Below are positions 19,285-29,072 of a DNA stretch of 64,000 nt, piece after piece. The notes beneath the pieces are model-generated. The model searched no databases and was not told where the DNA came from. It saw nothing but the letters and a program-made list of their open reading frames with translations. A program made the translations under genes and the position numbers. The stretch is from Euryarchaeota archaeon UBA557 (GTDB lineage: Archaea; Thermoplasmatota; Poseidoniia; Poseidoniales; Thalassarchaeaceae): contig DARI01000010.1 of NCBI GenBank assembly GCA_002503285.1, positions 23,261-87,260 on the forward strand, given 5' to 3'. Positions within the stretch are counted from its first letter, which is position 1. Every line of letters starts with the position of its first letter.

Positions 19285-20229
19285 TTAATTTTTTCTACTA
19301 AATACAAGGGCAGTGAAAATACAAAAAATAATGGAAATAGGATTTAAAAATGGTAAGCTTGAACCAATTACTTGAGTAGTTGTAGTAGTAGAGTCGTCAT
19401 TAGAATCTGGATCATTTTTAGTTAAAGGGGGATCTACAACAACTTGTACATCATCACTTACTAATGATTGGGACCCTATATTCATCCCGCCATTAGATGC
19501 AACTGTTATTTCTACTTTACAATTTCTTCTTGGATGACTTTCGGATGCGGATAATTCTAAATCAGATTGAATAGATTTACCAGGATTTAAATTTGCAGTC
19601 ATTAATGAGTCGAGGCCATTGTTGGGACTTAATAAGGGGCAATTATCTGTTATTTCTATTTCCCCAACATTATCTACAATATTTCCCTTATTAGTTACTG
19701 TGACCCTTAAAGGCATGCTTGAACCAGCATTCATAGGTCCAACTGGATCTTCAATTTCTATATCCAATAAGTAAATTATTGGAATCATTAATTTTCCCTC
19801 TGCATCATTTGAAGAAGGAAATAATTGAGGAGTGTCCTGAATGGAGTCTAAATTGGCCGTAATAGTAAATACTTCCTCCTTCCTGGCTTCAAAATTAAGA
19901 ATATTTATATTCGAAATTTGAAGAGTGAAGGATTCATTACTTTGCCCTTCAATTGTTCCTTCTGATGGTCCAGAATATTCGCCTGGAAATGCTTTTTCAT
20001 ACTCAAAAGAAACATCTATAGAGAATGGCCCCTCATTAGTTACAATAAACACAATTCTTGCTTTTCCATCATTAGATAATTCAAAAGGATTACCGGAATC
20101 ATCTTCCGGATATTCAATATTCAATTCCCAAGGATAATCAACGTCTTGTGAATAGACTCCTGGCAATAAGGATATCAATATCAAACTAGTAATTATGAAA
20201 ATATATGAATTTGTTGACTTATGCTCCAT
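19285..20229 (-). CDS. Secreted protein with C-terminal membrane anchor
   Basis: 314 residues. The N-terminal signal peptide has core YIFIITSLILISLLPGVYS. Beta-rich domains follow, of the type found in CARDB/NEW3 surface proteins (VTNEGPFSIDVSFEYE and VTNKGNIVDNVGEIEI are related repeats). A Thr-rich linker leads to a C-terminal hydrophobic segment and a short RKN tail. The ATG lies 1 nt after the stop of the FAD subunit gene, so it is probably cotranscribed with the molybdenum hydroxylase. No enzymatic motif is visible. Confidence 0.72.
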   Translation of the reverse strand: MEHKSTNSYIFIITSLILISLLPGVYSQDVDYPWELNIEYPEDDSGNPFELSNDGKARIVFIVTNEGPFSIDVSFEYEKAFPGEYSGPSEGTIEGQSNESFTLQISNINILNFEARKEEVFTITANLDSIQDTPQLFPSSNDAEGKLMIPIIYLLDIEIEDPVGPMNAGSSMPLRVTVTNKGNIVDNVGEIEITDNCPLLSPNNGLDSLMTANLNPGKSIQSDLELSASESHPRRNCKVEITVASNGGMNIGSQSLVSDDVQVVVDPPLTKNDPDSNDDSTTTTTQVIGSSLPFLNPISIIFCIFTALVFSRKN

Positions 20230-20230
20230 G

Positions 20231-21211
20231 CTAGACCTCCAATAGGCCCTCGCACGCCCTCTTTGTTAATACTCTCACCATTTTTCTTCTATAAGAAGTA
20301 GAATACCAAGTATTTTGAACTGGCTTTACTGCTTTTCTTATTTGTTCTGATAGTAAAGATATGCTTGCTTTTCCATTCCAGCCATCAATTAAATTTGAAG
20401 CCAATTCATCGTGATAACCAGGAATAGATTCCAGGCCTGTTGTAGCAACTCTTAATTCCTTGAGTTTATTATTTTCTTTCTTCCATAGAACTGCAACTCC
20501 TGCTTCAGGAAAATCCCATGATTCTCTTTGCCGTAATTTTTGATAATCACCTGACCAATTTGAAATATCTTTTGGGATAGTTATATGTGTCAATAATTCG
20601 CCAGGAATCAATTTGTTTCTAGTCATGCCATCTAATTCAAAAAAATCATTCAATGGCATTTCTCTCTTTCCTTCCGCTGAAATTAAGTGTACTTTTGCAC
20701 CCATGCACATCAATACAGGAGCTAAATCCGCTTGGTAGGTAGCTACGCATAAAGTATTCTGATTTGGAATTACTCTACAATCTGCACCTGTTCCGCAATC
20801 GCATTTGTGGCACCAATCAATAGTTTCTCTCCAATCTTCAGTTTGATTATACCAATAACATCGGGTATCGAGGCATATATTGCCTCCAACTGTACCAGAA
20901 CGGCGTATCAAAACACTTGCGATTGAATTAGCAGATTTTACAAGAACTGGATGAGTGACACCGGACTCAGCTAAATCTTGAATTCTGACCATGGCCCCAA
21001 TATGAGTTGGAGATAGTTTAGTGAGAACATCAATTTTCGCCAATGATATTACATTATCTTTTGGATTCAAATGCCATTTGTAATTCGGAAGAAGATCGGT
21101 TCCTCCTGCAATCCAATCAAAGTCTCCGCCTTCAGATTGGATTGATTTGGCAATTTCTAATGCGTCTTCAAGACTATTTGGCGTGTGAAGTTTAAATGGA
21201 GGCATGCGCAT
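20231..21211 (-). CDS. Molybdenum hydroxylase FAD subunit with 4-HBCR-type [4Fe-4S] insert
   Basis: 326 residues of the CoxM/XdhB FAD-binding fold: IAGGTDLLP, then SGTVGGNICLDTRC. Directly after this is an insert holding Cys118, Cys134, Cys145 and Cys155. In placement and neighbouring residues (LDTRC, YNQ, W) it matches the insert that binds an extra [4Fe-4S] cluster in the beta subunit of 4-hydroxybenzoyl-CoA reductase, which ordinary xanthine or CO dehydrogenases lack. The ATG at 21211 is chosen because it is 1 nt after the large-subunit stop and is preceded by GGGGTGAT; longer starts run into the upstream gene. Confidence 0.88.
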   Translation of the reverse strand: MRMPPFKLHTPNSLEDALEIAKSIQSEGGDFDWIAGGTDLLPNYKWHLNPKDNVISLAKIDVLTKLSPTHIGAMVRIQDLAESGVTHPVLVKSANSIASVLIRRSGTVGGNICLDTRCYWYNQTEDWRETIDWCHKCDCGTGADCRVIPNQNTLCVATYQADLAPVLMCMGAKVHLISAEGKREMPLNDFFELDGMTRNKLIPGELLTHITIPKDISNWSGDYQKLRQRESWDFPEAGVAVLWKKENNKLKELRVATTGLESIPGYHDELASNLIDGWNGKASISLLSEQIRKAVKPVQNTWYSTSYRRKMVRVLTKRACEGLLEV

Positions 21212-21212
21212 T

Positions 21213-23993
21213 TTAATCACCCCTATGGCGCCTTTCGGCATGTAACCATGCTCTTCCTGCCAATCTGGGATTTTGGAGGTATTCTTCCGAAGGCAACACT
21301 GAAACTTTCCAACTATCATCTATTTCATCAGGAGGTATCGTTGGATCAAGTCCAAACAATGCACCATTATGATAAGGTTCTATTTTTGATTCATTCCTCC
21401 TTTTTATATCTCTAATTTTGTGCTCATTAGCTCTTTTCTCCAATTTAAGCTGTAATTCTGATAATTCTAGCCTCGGAGATGGCAGATCTAAAGGATCTGT
21501 GATTTTTAATTTTCTACATTTTTTCTCTATATTTTTATAAAGTCTATCGGGTGTAATTGGTAACTCATCACATCTGATTCCGATTGCATCATAAACTGCG
21601 TTACAAACTGCAGGAAGAATTGGCAATAAAGGCCCTTCTCCAGCTTCTTTTGCACCAAATGGCCCCTCTGGATCATTAGATTCTACGATTATCGGCACTA
21701 CTTCAGGCATTTCATGTACACTTGGAATTTTATAATCTAAAAGATCAGTATTCATTAAATTTCCCGTTCTTCCATACCTCATTTCTTCAGATAATACTTG
21801 GCCCATACCCATGTGGCAAGAACCTATGATTTGGCCCTTTACAGCTAGTGGATTCAGTGCCTTACCGCAATCATGAGCCGCCCAGACTTTTTTCACTTTA
21901 GTTTGTCCTGTCTCAATATCTACTTTGACTTCCGCAACATATGCTGAGAAGGAGTAAGCAGGCGCTAACCCTGCACCTGCACCTTTGTGTGCCCTTCCCA
22001 TAGGAGGAGTGCGATATGCTCCCGATGCGACTAATGCACCTATCTCTTCTTGAGATTTATGTAATGCTTCTAAGTATGAAACTCCAACCGCTGGATCATC
22101 TTTTCTAAATATTCTTCTGTCCCCAATTACTAATTTCTTCAATGGCGCTCCGGTAATCTTAGAAGTAGCATCTAGTAATTTATTTCTTATTTCCATTGCT
22201 GCAGAAATTGCTGCATTGGCATTCATGAACGTAACTCTTGATGAGTAAGAACCTAAATCAACAGGTGATGTATCTGTTTCTCTAGATTTTATCCTTATCA
22301 TATCGAGGGGTAATCCTAAAACTTCAGCCACGGACTGGGCTACAACTGTATCTGATCCTTGGCCTATATCGGCTGCACCAGTGTGAACAGTAACTCCTCC
22401 ATCCATATCTATTTTCAAATGGACAGTAGCGTGCGGAAATTTATTTGGATCCCAATGGATGGGTAAACCACTTCCGGAGATAAAGAAGCCGCACCCTATT
22501 CCAATTCCGTGCCCTAAAGGTAATTTTCTAAACTTATCTTTCCAACCTGATTCTGCCATTACTCTTTCCAAACATTCCCTCATGCCAATACTGGTCACTC
22601 TAAAACCAGTGATAGTGGCTGAATTGGGTGGAAGAAGATTTGCCAATCTAAAAGAGATAGGGTCAACATTTAATTTTTCTGATATATCATCAATTCCCAC
22701 TTCTACTGCACATCTAGAATTTACTGCTCCATGACCGCGCATTGCTCCACTTGCTGGCTTATTTGTCCATACCCTTGCACCAGTATAATGGAATGCTCCG
22801 ATCTCATAAGGTGCGGTATGTAATACTCCATTATAGTAAGTAGTAACATGACCAAAAGACGCAAAAGCACCACCATCGATTAATGCATCAGTTTGTATCC
22901 CGCACAATCTTCCTTCCTGATCTGCATGCAAATTCATTTCGATGTGCGAGGGATGTCTGCCCCTATTAATCCAATAAACCTCTTCACGATCAAAGGTAAT
23001 TCTAACCGGGCGGCCCGATTTACGGGCTAAAATAGATGCACACATCTCATGAGGGAAAGGATCGGATTTACCTCCAAATCCTCCTCCTACAAATGTCCTA
23101 TGAACATTTATTTGATGCATAGGAATTTCCAAAACATCGGCTAGAGCCCTATGGACATAATGAGGAACTTGCTGTGGAGTATACAATGTTAATCTGCCTG
23201 AAGGATCCCAGTCAGCAACTACTGCATGAGGTTCCGTTGCTGCATGGTTGACTCCGTTAAAGAACCAATTTTTTTTATGAGATGCTATAGAATTAGTTTC
23301 CATGGATTCTATATTTCCAAATTCTTGAAAAACACGTTTTTGTATATTTGCTTCACCTATATGATAAATTCCTCTATCGTGAATGGGTTCATTGGAATCA
23401 TTTAGTCCATCTTTCATATCATGTATTGAGTCTAAAATTTCATATTCGACATCTATTAGACGTACGGCCTCTAATGCTGTTGACTCATCTTCAGCAGCAA
23501 CGCATGCAACTAAATCTCCAATGTGCCTTACTCTATCGACTGCCATTGCATGCTCATCTTTTGTTACAGGCAGGACTCCGAATTTATTACTAGCATCTTG
23601 GCCAGTTGCAATTGAGATAACTCCAGGTAATTCAATAGCTTTTGTTACATCTATTGATAATATACGCGCATAATGGTGTGGAGAGCGAATAATTTTACCT
23701 ATTAGTTCATTTGATAGTCTAATGTCGTCTCCATATTTTGCTTTACCCGTAACTTTCCATTTACTATCAATAAGGGAGGTAGATTTACCGACAACTCTAC
23801 CAGTAATCAATTCATCATGTCTATGTCCCCCCCATGGTTGTTTCTTTTCACCACCTTGACTTTCAGGAATTAATTCTTCATTCCTTGGTTCACTAAATGA
23901 ATTCTTACCGCCAGAACCAGGCCTAGAAAATGATAATTTTCCTGATTGTTGCCTGTAGCCAACAATCTCCTTTTTTTTATCCTTAGGCATCAT
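21213..23993 (-). CDS. Molybdenum hydroxylase large (molybdopterin) subunit, 4-hydroxybenzoyl-CoA reductase-like
   Basis: 926 residues, longer than the usual 750-800. There is a polar N-terminal extension of about 60 residues and a charged C-terminal extension of about 100. Family motifs are GGGFGGKSDPFPHE, SGAMRGHGAVN, DIGQGSDTVVAQ, GSYSSRVTFMNANA and EAGEGPLL with the presumed catalytic Glu. The CO-dehydrogenase loops AYxCSFR and AYRGAGR are absent. GAMRGHG and YSSRVTF point to the 4-HBCR/hydroxylase branch. The substrate is unknown: it may be an aromatic CoA ester or another heterocycle. It follows the 2Fe-2S subunit gene by 6 nt. Confidence 0.88.
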   Translation of the reverse strand: MMPKDKKKEIVGYRQQSGKLSFSRPGSGGKNSFSEPRNEELIPESQGGEKKQPWGGHRHDELITGRVVGKSTSLIDSKWKVTGKAKYGDDIRLSNELIGKIIRSPHHYARILSIDVTKAIELPGVISIATGQDASNKFGVLPVTKDEHAMAVDRVRHIGDLVACVAAEDESTALEAVRLIDVEYEILDSIHDMKDGLNDSNEPIHDRGIYHIGEANIQKRVFQEFGNIESMETNSIASHKKNWFFNGVNHAATEPHAVVADWDPSGRLTLYTPQQVPHYVHRALADVLEIPMHQINVHRTFVGGGFGGKSDPFPHEMCASILARKSGRPVRITFDREEVYWINRGRHPSHIEMNLHADQEGRLCGIQTDALIDGGAFASFGHVTTYYNGVLHTAPYEIGAFHYTGARVWTNKPASGAMRGHGAVNSRCAVEVGIDDISEKLNVDPISFRLANLLPPNSATITGFRVTSIGMRECLERVMAESGWKDKFRKLPLGHGIGIGCGFFISGSGLPIHWDPNKFPHATVHLKIDMDGGVTVHTGAADIGQGSDTVVAQSVAEVLGLPLDMIRIKSRETDTSPVDLGSYSSRVTFMNANAAISAAMEIRNKLLDATSKITGAPLKKLVIGDRRIFRKDDPAVGVSYLEALHKSQEEIGALVASGAYRTPPMGRAHKGAGAGLAPAYSFSAYVAEVKVDIETGQTKVKKVWAAHDCGKALNPLAVKGQIIGSCHMGMGQVLSEEMRYGRTGNLMNTDLLDYKIPSVHEMPEVVPIIVESNDPEGPFGAKEAGEGPLLPILPAVCNAVYDAIGIRCDELPITPDRLYKNIEKKCRKLKITDPLDLPSPRLELSELQLKLEKRANEHKIRDIKRRNESKIEPYHNGALFGLDPTIPPDEIDDSWKVSVLPSEEYLQNPRLAGRAWLHAERRHRGD

Positions 23994-23999
23994 TATTCC

Positions 24000-24566
24000 T
24001 CACTTGACAAAACCGGGATTCGGATTACTTAATGGCTCAGTACCATTTAAATTTTCATTTCCTGAAGTAAGTATCTTACTTGCAGAACGAACAGAATCAA
24101 CGATTTGCTGATAACCTGTACATCTACATAAATTTCCTTCTATAGCATTTTTGATTTCATCATCATCAGGAGATGGATTGTTATTCAAAAGTGCAGAAAT
24201 TACAACCAAAAATCCTGGAGTACAGAATCCACATTGGCTACCTCCGCATTCTGCAAAAGTTTCTTGAATAGGATGTAGGTGGTGGCCTTCTGAAAGTCCT
24301 TCAACTGTTGTTATGTCAGTTTCTTGAACCTCTTGTGCTAATGTCAGACAAGATAGTTTTGGGACGCCATCGATTAATACTGCGCAACAACCACAAGTAC
24401 CCATGTCACAGCCCCTTTTTACTCCCAGCGTACCAACTTGATCACGAAGTACATCAAGAAGAATAGAATTACTATCAATTGAATGTACAAAAGATTTTCC
24501 ATTAACGGTAGACTTCCAAGGAGTTTTATCCAAATTAGAAATCATTGGAAGGCGGTACTGAGACAT
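24000..24566 (-). CDS. Molybdenum hydroxylase [2Fe-2S] small subunit
   Basis: 188 residues. The plant-ferredoxin-type cluster site GCDMGTCGCC with a later LSC lies near 55-80. The second cluster site has QCGFCTPG and LCRCTGYQ near 115-155. This is the electron-transfer subunit of the three-subunit enzyme. The N-terminus carries about 15 extra residues and the C-terminus about 30 polar ones. Gene order small, large, FAD subunit is compact (6 and 1 nt gaps). Confidence 0.95.
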   Translation of the reverse strand: MSQYRLPMISNLDKTPWKSTVNGKSFVHSIDSNSILLDVLRDQVGTLGVKRGCDMGTCGCCAVLIDGVPKLSCLTLAQEVQETDITTVEGLSEGHHLHPIQETFAECGGSQCGFCTPGFLVVISALLNNNPSPDDDEIKNAIEGNLCRCTGYQQIVDSVRSASKILTSGNENLNGTEPLSNPNPGFVK

Positions 24567-24571
24567 GATTA

Positions 24572-25273
24572 CTAAATCCCATCCTCTATAGTATTTTGAG
24601 CATTCGGTTTCAATTTGCTATTTTGTATGTCCAAATCTTCTATTGCCTTGCGTATTATTGATAATTCGGCTCTTTGAATATGCTCGCCAAGTGTGCTTCT
24701 AGCCATCCCTAATTCTTCAGATAATTCCTTCAGAGTAATTCTTGATTCTTTTTCGTAATAACCTCTATAAGCAGCGTAAGTGAGTGTTTCTTTTTGTCTA
24801 TTTGTCAAAGAGTCTGTCCAATCATTAATATGATTTCCCTTTAATGATTGGACGCTTATCTTATCTGGTGGCATTACCGACCTTAGCAATGAAACAAAAT
24901 TTCGAACTGATTCAGAAATTCCGGATATTCTCAAAATCATTCCACTATCTTTAGATATTCCATATGGCGTTTGAACATGAATATTGGACATTTTTATTCC
25001 CGACAATACTAATGGATGTGTACAAAGTAGGCTAACTAATATGCCATCTTCATCTTCCTCATATTGTTTAATTATTTTGAAATTGGGTAGTGTTTTGAAA
25101 TCTTCTAAGCCTTTATTTTTTTGAAATTTTATCTCTGCCAATTGAGTTATGCCATCTATAGAAATTGATAGGTGTCCGAGAACTTCAATTTTTTCAACTA
25201 TTTTTAGAAAGTTTGACAAATCATGTGATTTATGTAAAGAATCAAGATTCCAACGAATCGCAACCTTCCGCAT
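24572..25273 (-). CDS. Bat-like HTH-10 transcription regulator
   Basis: 233 residues. The C-terminal domain (about 150-215) is the bacterio-opsin-activator HTH: LTNRQKETLTYAAYRGYY, ITLKELSEELGMARSTLGEH, then a final helix. The N-terminal part resembles the sensory region of Bat-like proteins but shows no clear ligand motif. The stop is 5 nt from the 2Fe-2S subunit start, so it is probably the local regulator of the molybdenum hydroxylase and cotranscribed with it. Confidence 0.88.
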   Translation of the reverse strand: MRKVAIRWNLDSLHKSHDLSNFLKIVEKIEVLGHLSISIDGITQLAEIKFQKNKGLEDFKTLPNFKIIKQYEEDEDGILVSLLCTHPLVLSGIKMSNIHVQTPYGISKDSGMILRISGISESVRNFVSLLRSVMPPDKISVQSLKGNHINDWTDSLTNRQKETLTYAAYRGYYEKESRITLKELSEELGMARSTLGEHIQRAELSIIRKAIEDLDIQNSKLKPNAQNTIEDGI

Positions 25274-25314
25274 AATAATCTCAAGTCGGGACGATTTATT
25301 GAAACCTACTGATG

Positions 25315-26529
25315 CTAGGTCCAGTAAGATTCCCGAATTTCTTGATTAGTTTCCATACAAAAAACTACATCCGAGGGTCTATTATTCATAGAATCGGTTC
25401 CATTAAGATGTCTTATTATTGGTAGGACATTGCTTTCATTGACTACGCCCCATCCAACTTGCGTACATGGTGCAACTGGAGAAATTGGTGTTGTGCCTGA
25501 AAGGGGGTCCCAAGTTGAGTAAGAAGGATACCATGCGGACATATTTAGTGCATCTCGGATATCATCATTTGTGATTTTAAAATTCGTCCCATTAATAATA
25601 TATTTATCTCTGATCAAAGGATCAGCCCCTGAAGATGAGTCATTAAATTCATTTCGTAAGTTCATTATAATTTTTGATAACAAACCTGCAGTTCTCGGAG
25701 TGGCGAAAGAAGTTCCTGAAGTTTCATGATATCCATCAATATCATCATGATTGGGTAAAATTTGAGTCCAATCTGACGCCATATCTGGATATGAACCACT
25801 CATTGTTTCTTTCTGATCATCACCTTCTTCGGCATAGCCCGATATTCCAATACTCCATGGAGGCCCTGCAGTTGAATCTTGAACTGCCGGAGATGGAGAA
25901 TTGTCTGCAGCACCAGTATGTATTTTTCCATTTTGAACGACAGCAACTTTAGTTGCGTCTTCGATACCAGGAACTGGGACGGATCCAATAGGCCCGAAAC
26001 TAGTAGTTATTATGTCCACAAGAGGTTGATTTGCTGCTGCTAAGACAGCCTCATCACTAAATCCTTCTACAAAGAATATTACTGCATCCGGATTAGCATT
26101 CAATACTGCACCTGTCACAGCCGTCCCATGTCCATCAGCAGGATCATCCAAAATTGGAATATCTGTATCGTCATCAGGAGAAGTTCCGATAATTCTAGTC
26201 CCCTGAAACCACACAATATCTGTAGAAGTAATTAAGTCCCAACACGATTCTTTATCAGATTGATATCTTTCTTCCCATGTTCCATTAGATGCGATATCAC
26301 AAATCATTGTCACCCCTAATCCGTTCAAAAGCCATTCTGGATAATCTTCCTCCATAACAAAATGATCATGATATACATTTATTCCAGTGTCTACAGGGGC
26401 AACTACACTGTAAGAGTCGAAGGTATTTACAACGTTTATTGGTTGATATTCTCCTTCTTTATCCTCAAGACAACCTGACATTGGAGCCAAAATAAAAATA
26501 ATTGAGAGTGATATAGCAGCACTGCGCAT
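25315..26529 (-). CDS. Subtilase-family (S8) lipoprotein
   Basis: 404 residues. The signal peptide ends in the lipobox APMSGC, with Cys20 as the likely lipidated residue. The catalytic set is Asp47 (APVDTG), His134 (DGHGTAV), oxyanion Asn210 (AADNS) and Ser274 (SGTSFATP), all in the expected order. It lies between xdhC and the Bat-like regulator in the same orientation. I chose the ATG at 26529 because it gives a clean lipoprotein signal and starts 25 nt after the xdhC stop; in-frame ATGs upstream (for example 26571) overlap xdhC. The HGTAV motif differs from the usual HGTHV. Confidence 0.85.
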   Translation of the reverse strand: MRSAAISLSIIFILAPMSGCLEDKEGEYQPINVVNTFDSYSVVAPVDTGINVYHDHFVMEEDYPEWLLNGLGVTMICDIASNGTWEERYQSDKESCWDLITSTDIVWFQGTRIIGTSPDDDTDIPILDDPADGHGTAVTGAVLNANPDAVIFFVEGFSDEAVLAAANQPLVDIITTSFGPIGSVPVPGIEDATKVAVVQNGKIHTGAADNSPSPAVQDSTAGPPWSIGISGYAEEGDDQKETMSGSYPDMASDWTQILPNHDDIDGYHETSGTSFATPRTAGLLSKIIMNLRNEFNDSSSGADPLIRDKYIINGTNFKITNDDIRDALNMSAWYPSYSTWDPLSGTTPISPVAPCTQVGWGVVNESNVLPIIRHLNGTDSMNNRPSDVVFCMETNQEIRESYWT

Positions 26530-26554
26530 TTCTTTCCGTCTGATACGGTACTTT

Positions 26555-27397
26555 TCATCCTTCGGAATCATTGTGAAGTTTTTCAAAAGATATTATTTCA
26601 GCACAAACTGCTATTGCTATTTCTTCCGGAGAATGTGCTCCGATAGAAATGCCGATTGGACATCGAGTTGCATCAATAAGAGATTTTTGAATATTTGATT
26701 CCAATGCGGCTTTCTTGAATGCCCTCCATTTAGATTTAGACCCTATCGCACCCAATCTAGCCCTAGAATCAATATTCAATAATGATAAAATGCCGATTAG
26801 CATATCTTGATCAAGGCTCCAATCATGGCCAAGTAATAGAATATCAGAAAATCTATTTAAAGAATTATTATCTTCATTTTTTAAGAATTCGTCTATTGAG
26901 CAATTATGGATTTCTTCTGCAAAGGGAAATCGGCCAGAGTTGGCATAATCTTCTCGGATATCAAAGACGCTGTGTGCCCAACCCAATGTATCTGAAGCCA
27001 ATGCAATAGCTAAACCTACATGGCCACCCCCCACAATCAAAATATGTGGCATAGAATCTATTACTTCAATGGCCACCCTTACTTGCCCTCCGCAAAGGCT
27101 GTCCAATGGTATTACTTCTTTGCCTTTGCCATCTTTGTATAATAAAAAAGTATTAATCACCCCTCCTTTTGAAGACATAGGTTTTGGTTCTTTTAGGAGT
27201 TTGGTTAGAGCTTTTTCTATTTTTAACTCCAGACCAGCCCCCCCAACTGTACCATATTTTTCTCCATTTTTGATTAATGCTAATTTTGCACCAGGTTTAC
27301 CAGGTACGCTTCCTTTTGAATCAATTATGGTTGCAATTGCAACACTATATCCTTGATTTAATTTATCCATAGTCCACGCAAGAACTGCTCGCGTCAT
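26555..27397 (-). CDS. xdhC: XdhC-like molybdenum cofactor maturation factor
   Basis: 280 residues. The N-terminal XdhC/CoxI part contains TIIDSKGSVPGKPGAKLAL and TVGGAGLE; the C-terminal Rossmann part contains HILIVGGGHVGLAIA. XdhC proteins bind, sulfurate and insert the molybdenum cofactor into xanthine-dehydrogenase-type enzymes. Its place in the same transcription direction upstream of the hydroxylase genes fits that role. An AT-rich 93-nt gap separates it from the MocA-like gene, with a TATAG-like element about 36 nt before the start. Confidence 0.92.
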   Translation of the reverse strand: MTRAVLAWTMDKLNQGYSVAIATIIDSKGSVPGKPGAKLALIKNGEKYGTVGGAGLELKIEKALTKLLKEPKPMSSKGGVINTFLLYKDGKGKEVIPLDSLCGGQVRVAIEVIDSMPHILIVGGGHVGLAIALASDTLGWAHSVFDIREDYANSGRFPFAEEIHNCSIDEFLKNEDNNSLNRFSDILLLGHDWSLDQDMLIGILSLLNIDSRARLGAIGSKSKWRAFKKAALESNIQKSLIDATRCPIGISIGAHSPEEIAIAVCAEIISFEKLHNDSEG

Positions 27398-27490
27398 GGC
27401 CCTCTCAAGTTAATCACGTATTTCTGATTAATCTATAATTTTTGTAAATAATAATAAAAATCTAAATTTAAAAAAAATAAATAATTTAAA

Positions 27491-28075
27491 TTAATTAATA
27501 TTTTTTAAGTACTTGAGTAATATTTTTACATCACTTTCTGTGTCTACATTCAAATGTAAGTATTCGTCATCTACTACAAATTTTTTAGGAATGACTATTT
27601 CTCGTAATGGAGTTTCTGATTTTGAATTTATTATCTTATTGATATCCTGCCTTGACAAAATTAAAGGATGCCCTCCTTTTCCATCTTTAGCAGGGCATGA
27701 TGTATATTTTATATTGATTAATTTTGATAATGTTGCATCAGAAAATCCAGGCCTATCAATTGGCACAACAATTACCCTAGAGTCAGTAAGTAATTTTTCT
27801 TCAAGATAATTTAATCCTAATTTTAGTGATCCTGTCCGACCTAATTCAGGGTTTTTATTTATTATTACTTTTAATGATTGAAAAGATTTATTGATTTCAT
27901 CCGATAATTCTGTATTAGTAATTATTATAATTTCTAAATGAAATTTACTTATTTTGTTAACTATATATTTAATTAAATAATCTCCATTAATATCTATTAA
28001 AGACTTAGGTCTTCCAAGCCTTTTACTATGGCCTGCAGCCAATATTATACAAAATGGAAGTTTAGTATTCGACAT
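27491..28075 (-). CDS. mocA: MocA-like molybdenum cofactor cytidylyltransferase
   Basis: 194 residues. The nucleotidyltransferase signature LAAGHSKRLGRPKSLI is at about 12-27; VVPIDRPGF and CPAKDGKGGHPLIL follow. This is the MobA/MocA fold. With XdhC and a hydroxylase of the xanthine dehydrogenase class next door, the cytidylyltransferase that makes the MCD cofactor is the best reading. MobA (GMP transfer) is the alternative. The gene is more AT-rich than its neighbours. Confidence 0.8.
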   Translation of the reverse strand: MSNTKLPFCIILAAGHSKRLGRPKSLIDINGDYLIKYIVNKISKFHLEIIIITNTELSDEINKSFQSLKVIINKNPELGRTGSLKLGLNYLEEKLLTDSRVIVVPIDRPGFSDATLSKLINIKYTSCPAKDGKGGHPLILSRQDINKIINSKSETPLREIVIPKKFVVDDEYLHLNVDTESDVKILLKYLKNIN

Positions 28076-28095
28076 ATGGGCTCCAAATACTTTGT

Positions 28096-29028
28096 TTAAT
28101 AAACTACAAAGAATAAATATATGACATATCCAATAACCATTGTAAATCCTATTTCTTTACCAATTTCTTTGTTACTAAACAACATCGCACATACCAACCC
28201 TGAAGAAAATAATAGGATCCATATATCTCTTTCTGCAAAACTAGAATCGATAATTATTCCTCCGCCATAGATTGCAGCAATACCCAATATTCCCAAAATA
28301 TTCATCACGTTTGATCCCAAAACATTTCCCAATGCAACGCCCCCTTGGCCCCTCAGAGCAGAAATAACCGTAACGGCAAACTCTGGTAATGAGGTTCCTA
28401 GAGCGATGATAGTTAAACCAATTACAGATTCATTTAAAGAATATTTTACCATGATGCCCTCTACTCCTTCCATTAATAAATTAGCACCAAACATAACCAT
28501 TAATCCTCCAGAAAGTAGCGCAATTGATGCAGAATAGGAATTATTGGCCAACCATGAATCAGGATTCTCCTTAGGAATATCTAGATTTTTAGCATGATTA
28601 TATGAATAAGCATAAAATGTAACCAATAATATAAGCATAAATAATCCAATAAACAATGATATTTCCCCATATAGTGTGGCCATTACCAAAATTAAAGTAG
28701 CCACTAAAACAGCCATTGCATCTCTCCTTATTCCTCTTCCAGGAGATTCTGAAGCACCTAGAATTGCTGCAGTACCAAGAACCAACATCACATTGGAAAT
28801 ATTTGATCCAATTATTCCGCCGACAGCAATATCTGGGGTTCCTTCATCTAATGCTTTCAAAACTACAGCAAGTTCTGGCAGAGAAGTTCCAATAGCTACA
28901 ATGGTAAAACCGACTAAAAGCGGAGGAATATTTAATTTAGTAGCTAAAGTAACTGCCCCCTGTACAAAAACTTCGGCACCGGAAATTAATAATATGAAAC
29001 CCGCAATAATGAGTAACTCATCCGCCAT
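28096..29028 (-). CDS. Sodium/calcium exchanger of the CaxA/YrbG type
   Basis: 310 residues with about ten hydrophobic segments and the two alpha-repeats of the cation/Ca exchanger superfamily, each with GTSLPE: GTSLPELAVV near 48 and GTSLPEFAVT near 211. Each repeat is followed by a GGIIGSN or GNVLGSN motif. It probably exports Ca2+ in exchange for Na+ or H+. It is first in the minus-strand run that continues into mocA, but nothing links it functionally to molybdenum. Confidence 0.93.
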   Translation of the reverse strand: MADELLIIAGFILLISGAEVFVQGAVTLATKLNIPPLLVGFTIVAIGTSLPELAVVLKALDEGTPDIAVGGIIGSNISNVMLVLGTAAILGASESPGRGIRRDAMAVLVATLILVMATLYGEISLFIGLFMLILLVTFYAYSYNHAKNLDIPKENPDSWLANNSYSASIALLSGGLMVMFGANLLMEGVEGIMVKYSLNESVIGLTIIALGTSLPEFAVTVISALRGQGGVALGNVLGSNVMNILGILGIAAIYGGGIIIDSSFAERDIWILLFSSGLVCAMLFSNKEIGKEIGFTMVIGYVIYLFFVVY

Positions 29029-29072
29029 CTGTAAACTATCGGGAGCGCCCCCTACTCAAGACTATTTGCTAA

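Noticed and set aside
20231..23993. CO dehydrogenase (form I or II)
   Set aside because: The large subunit lacks the AYxCSFR and AYRGAGR active-site loops, and the FAD subunit carries a [4Fe-4S]-type insert.
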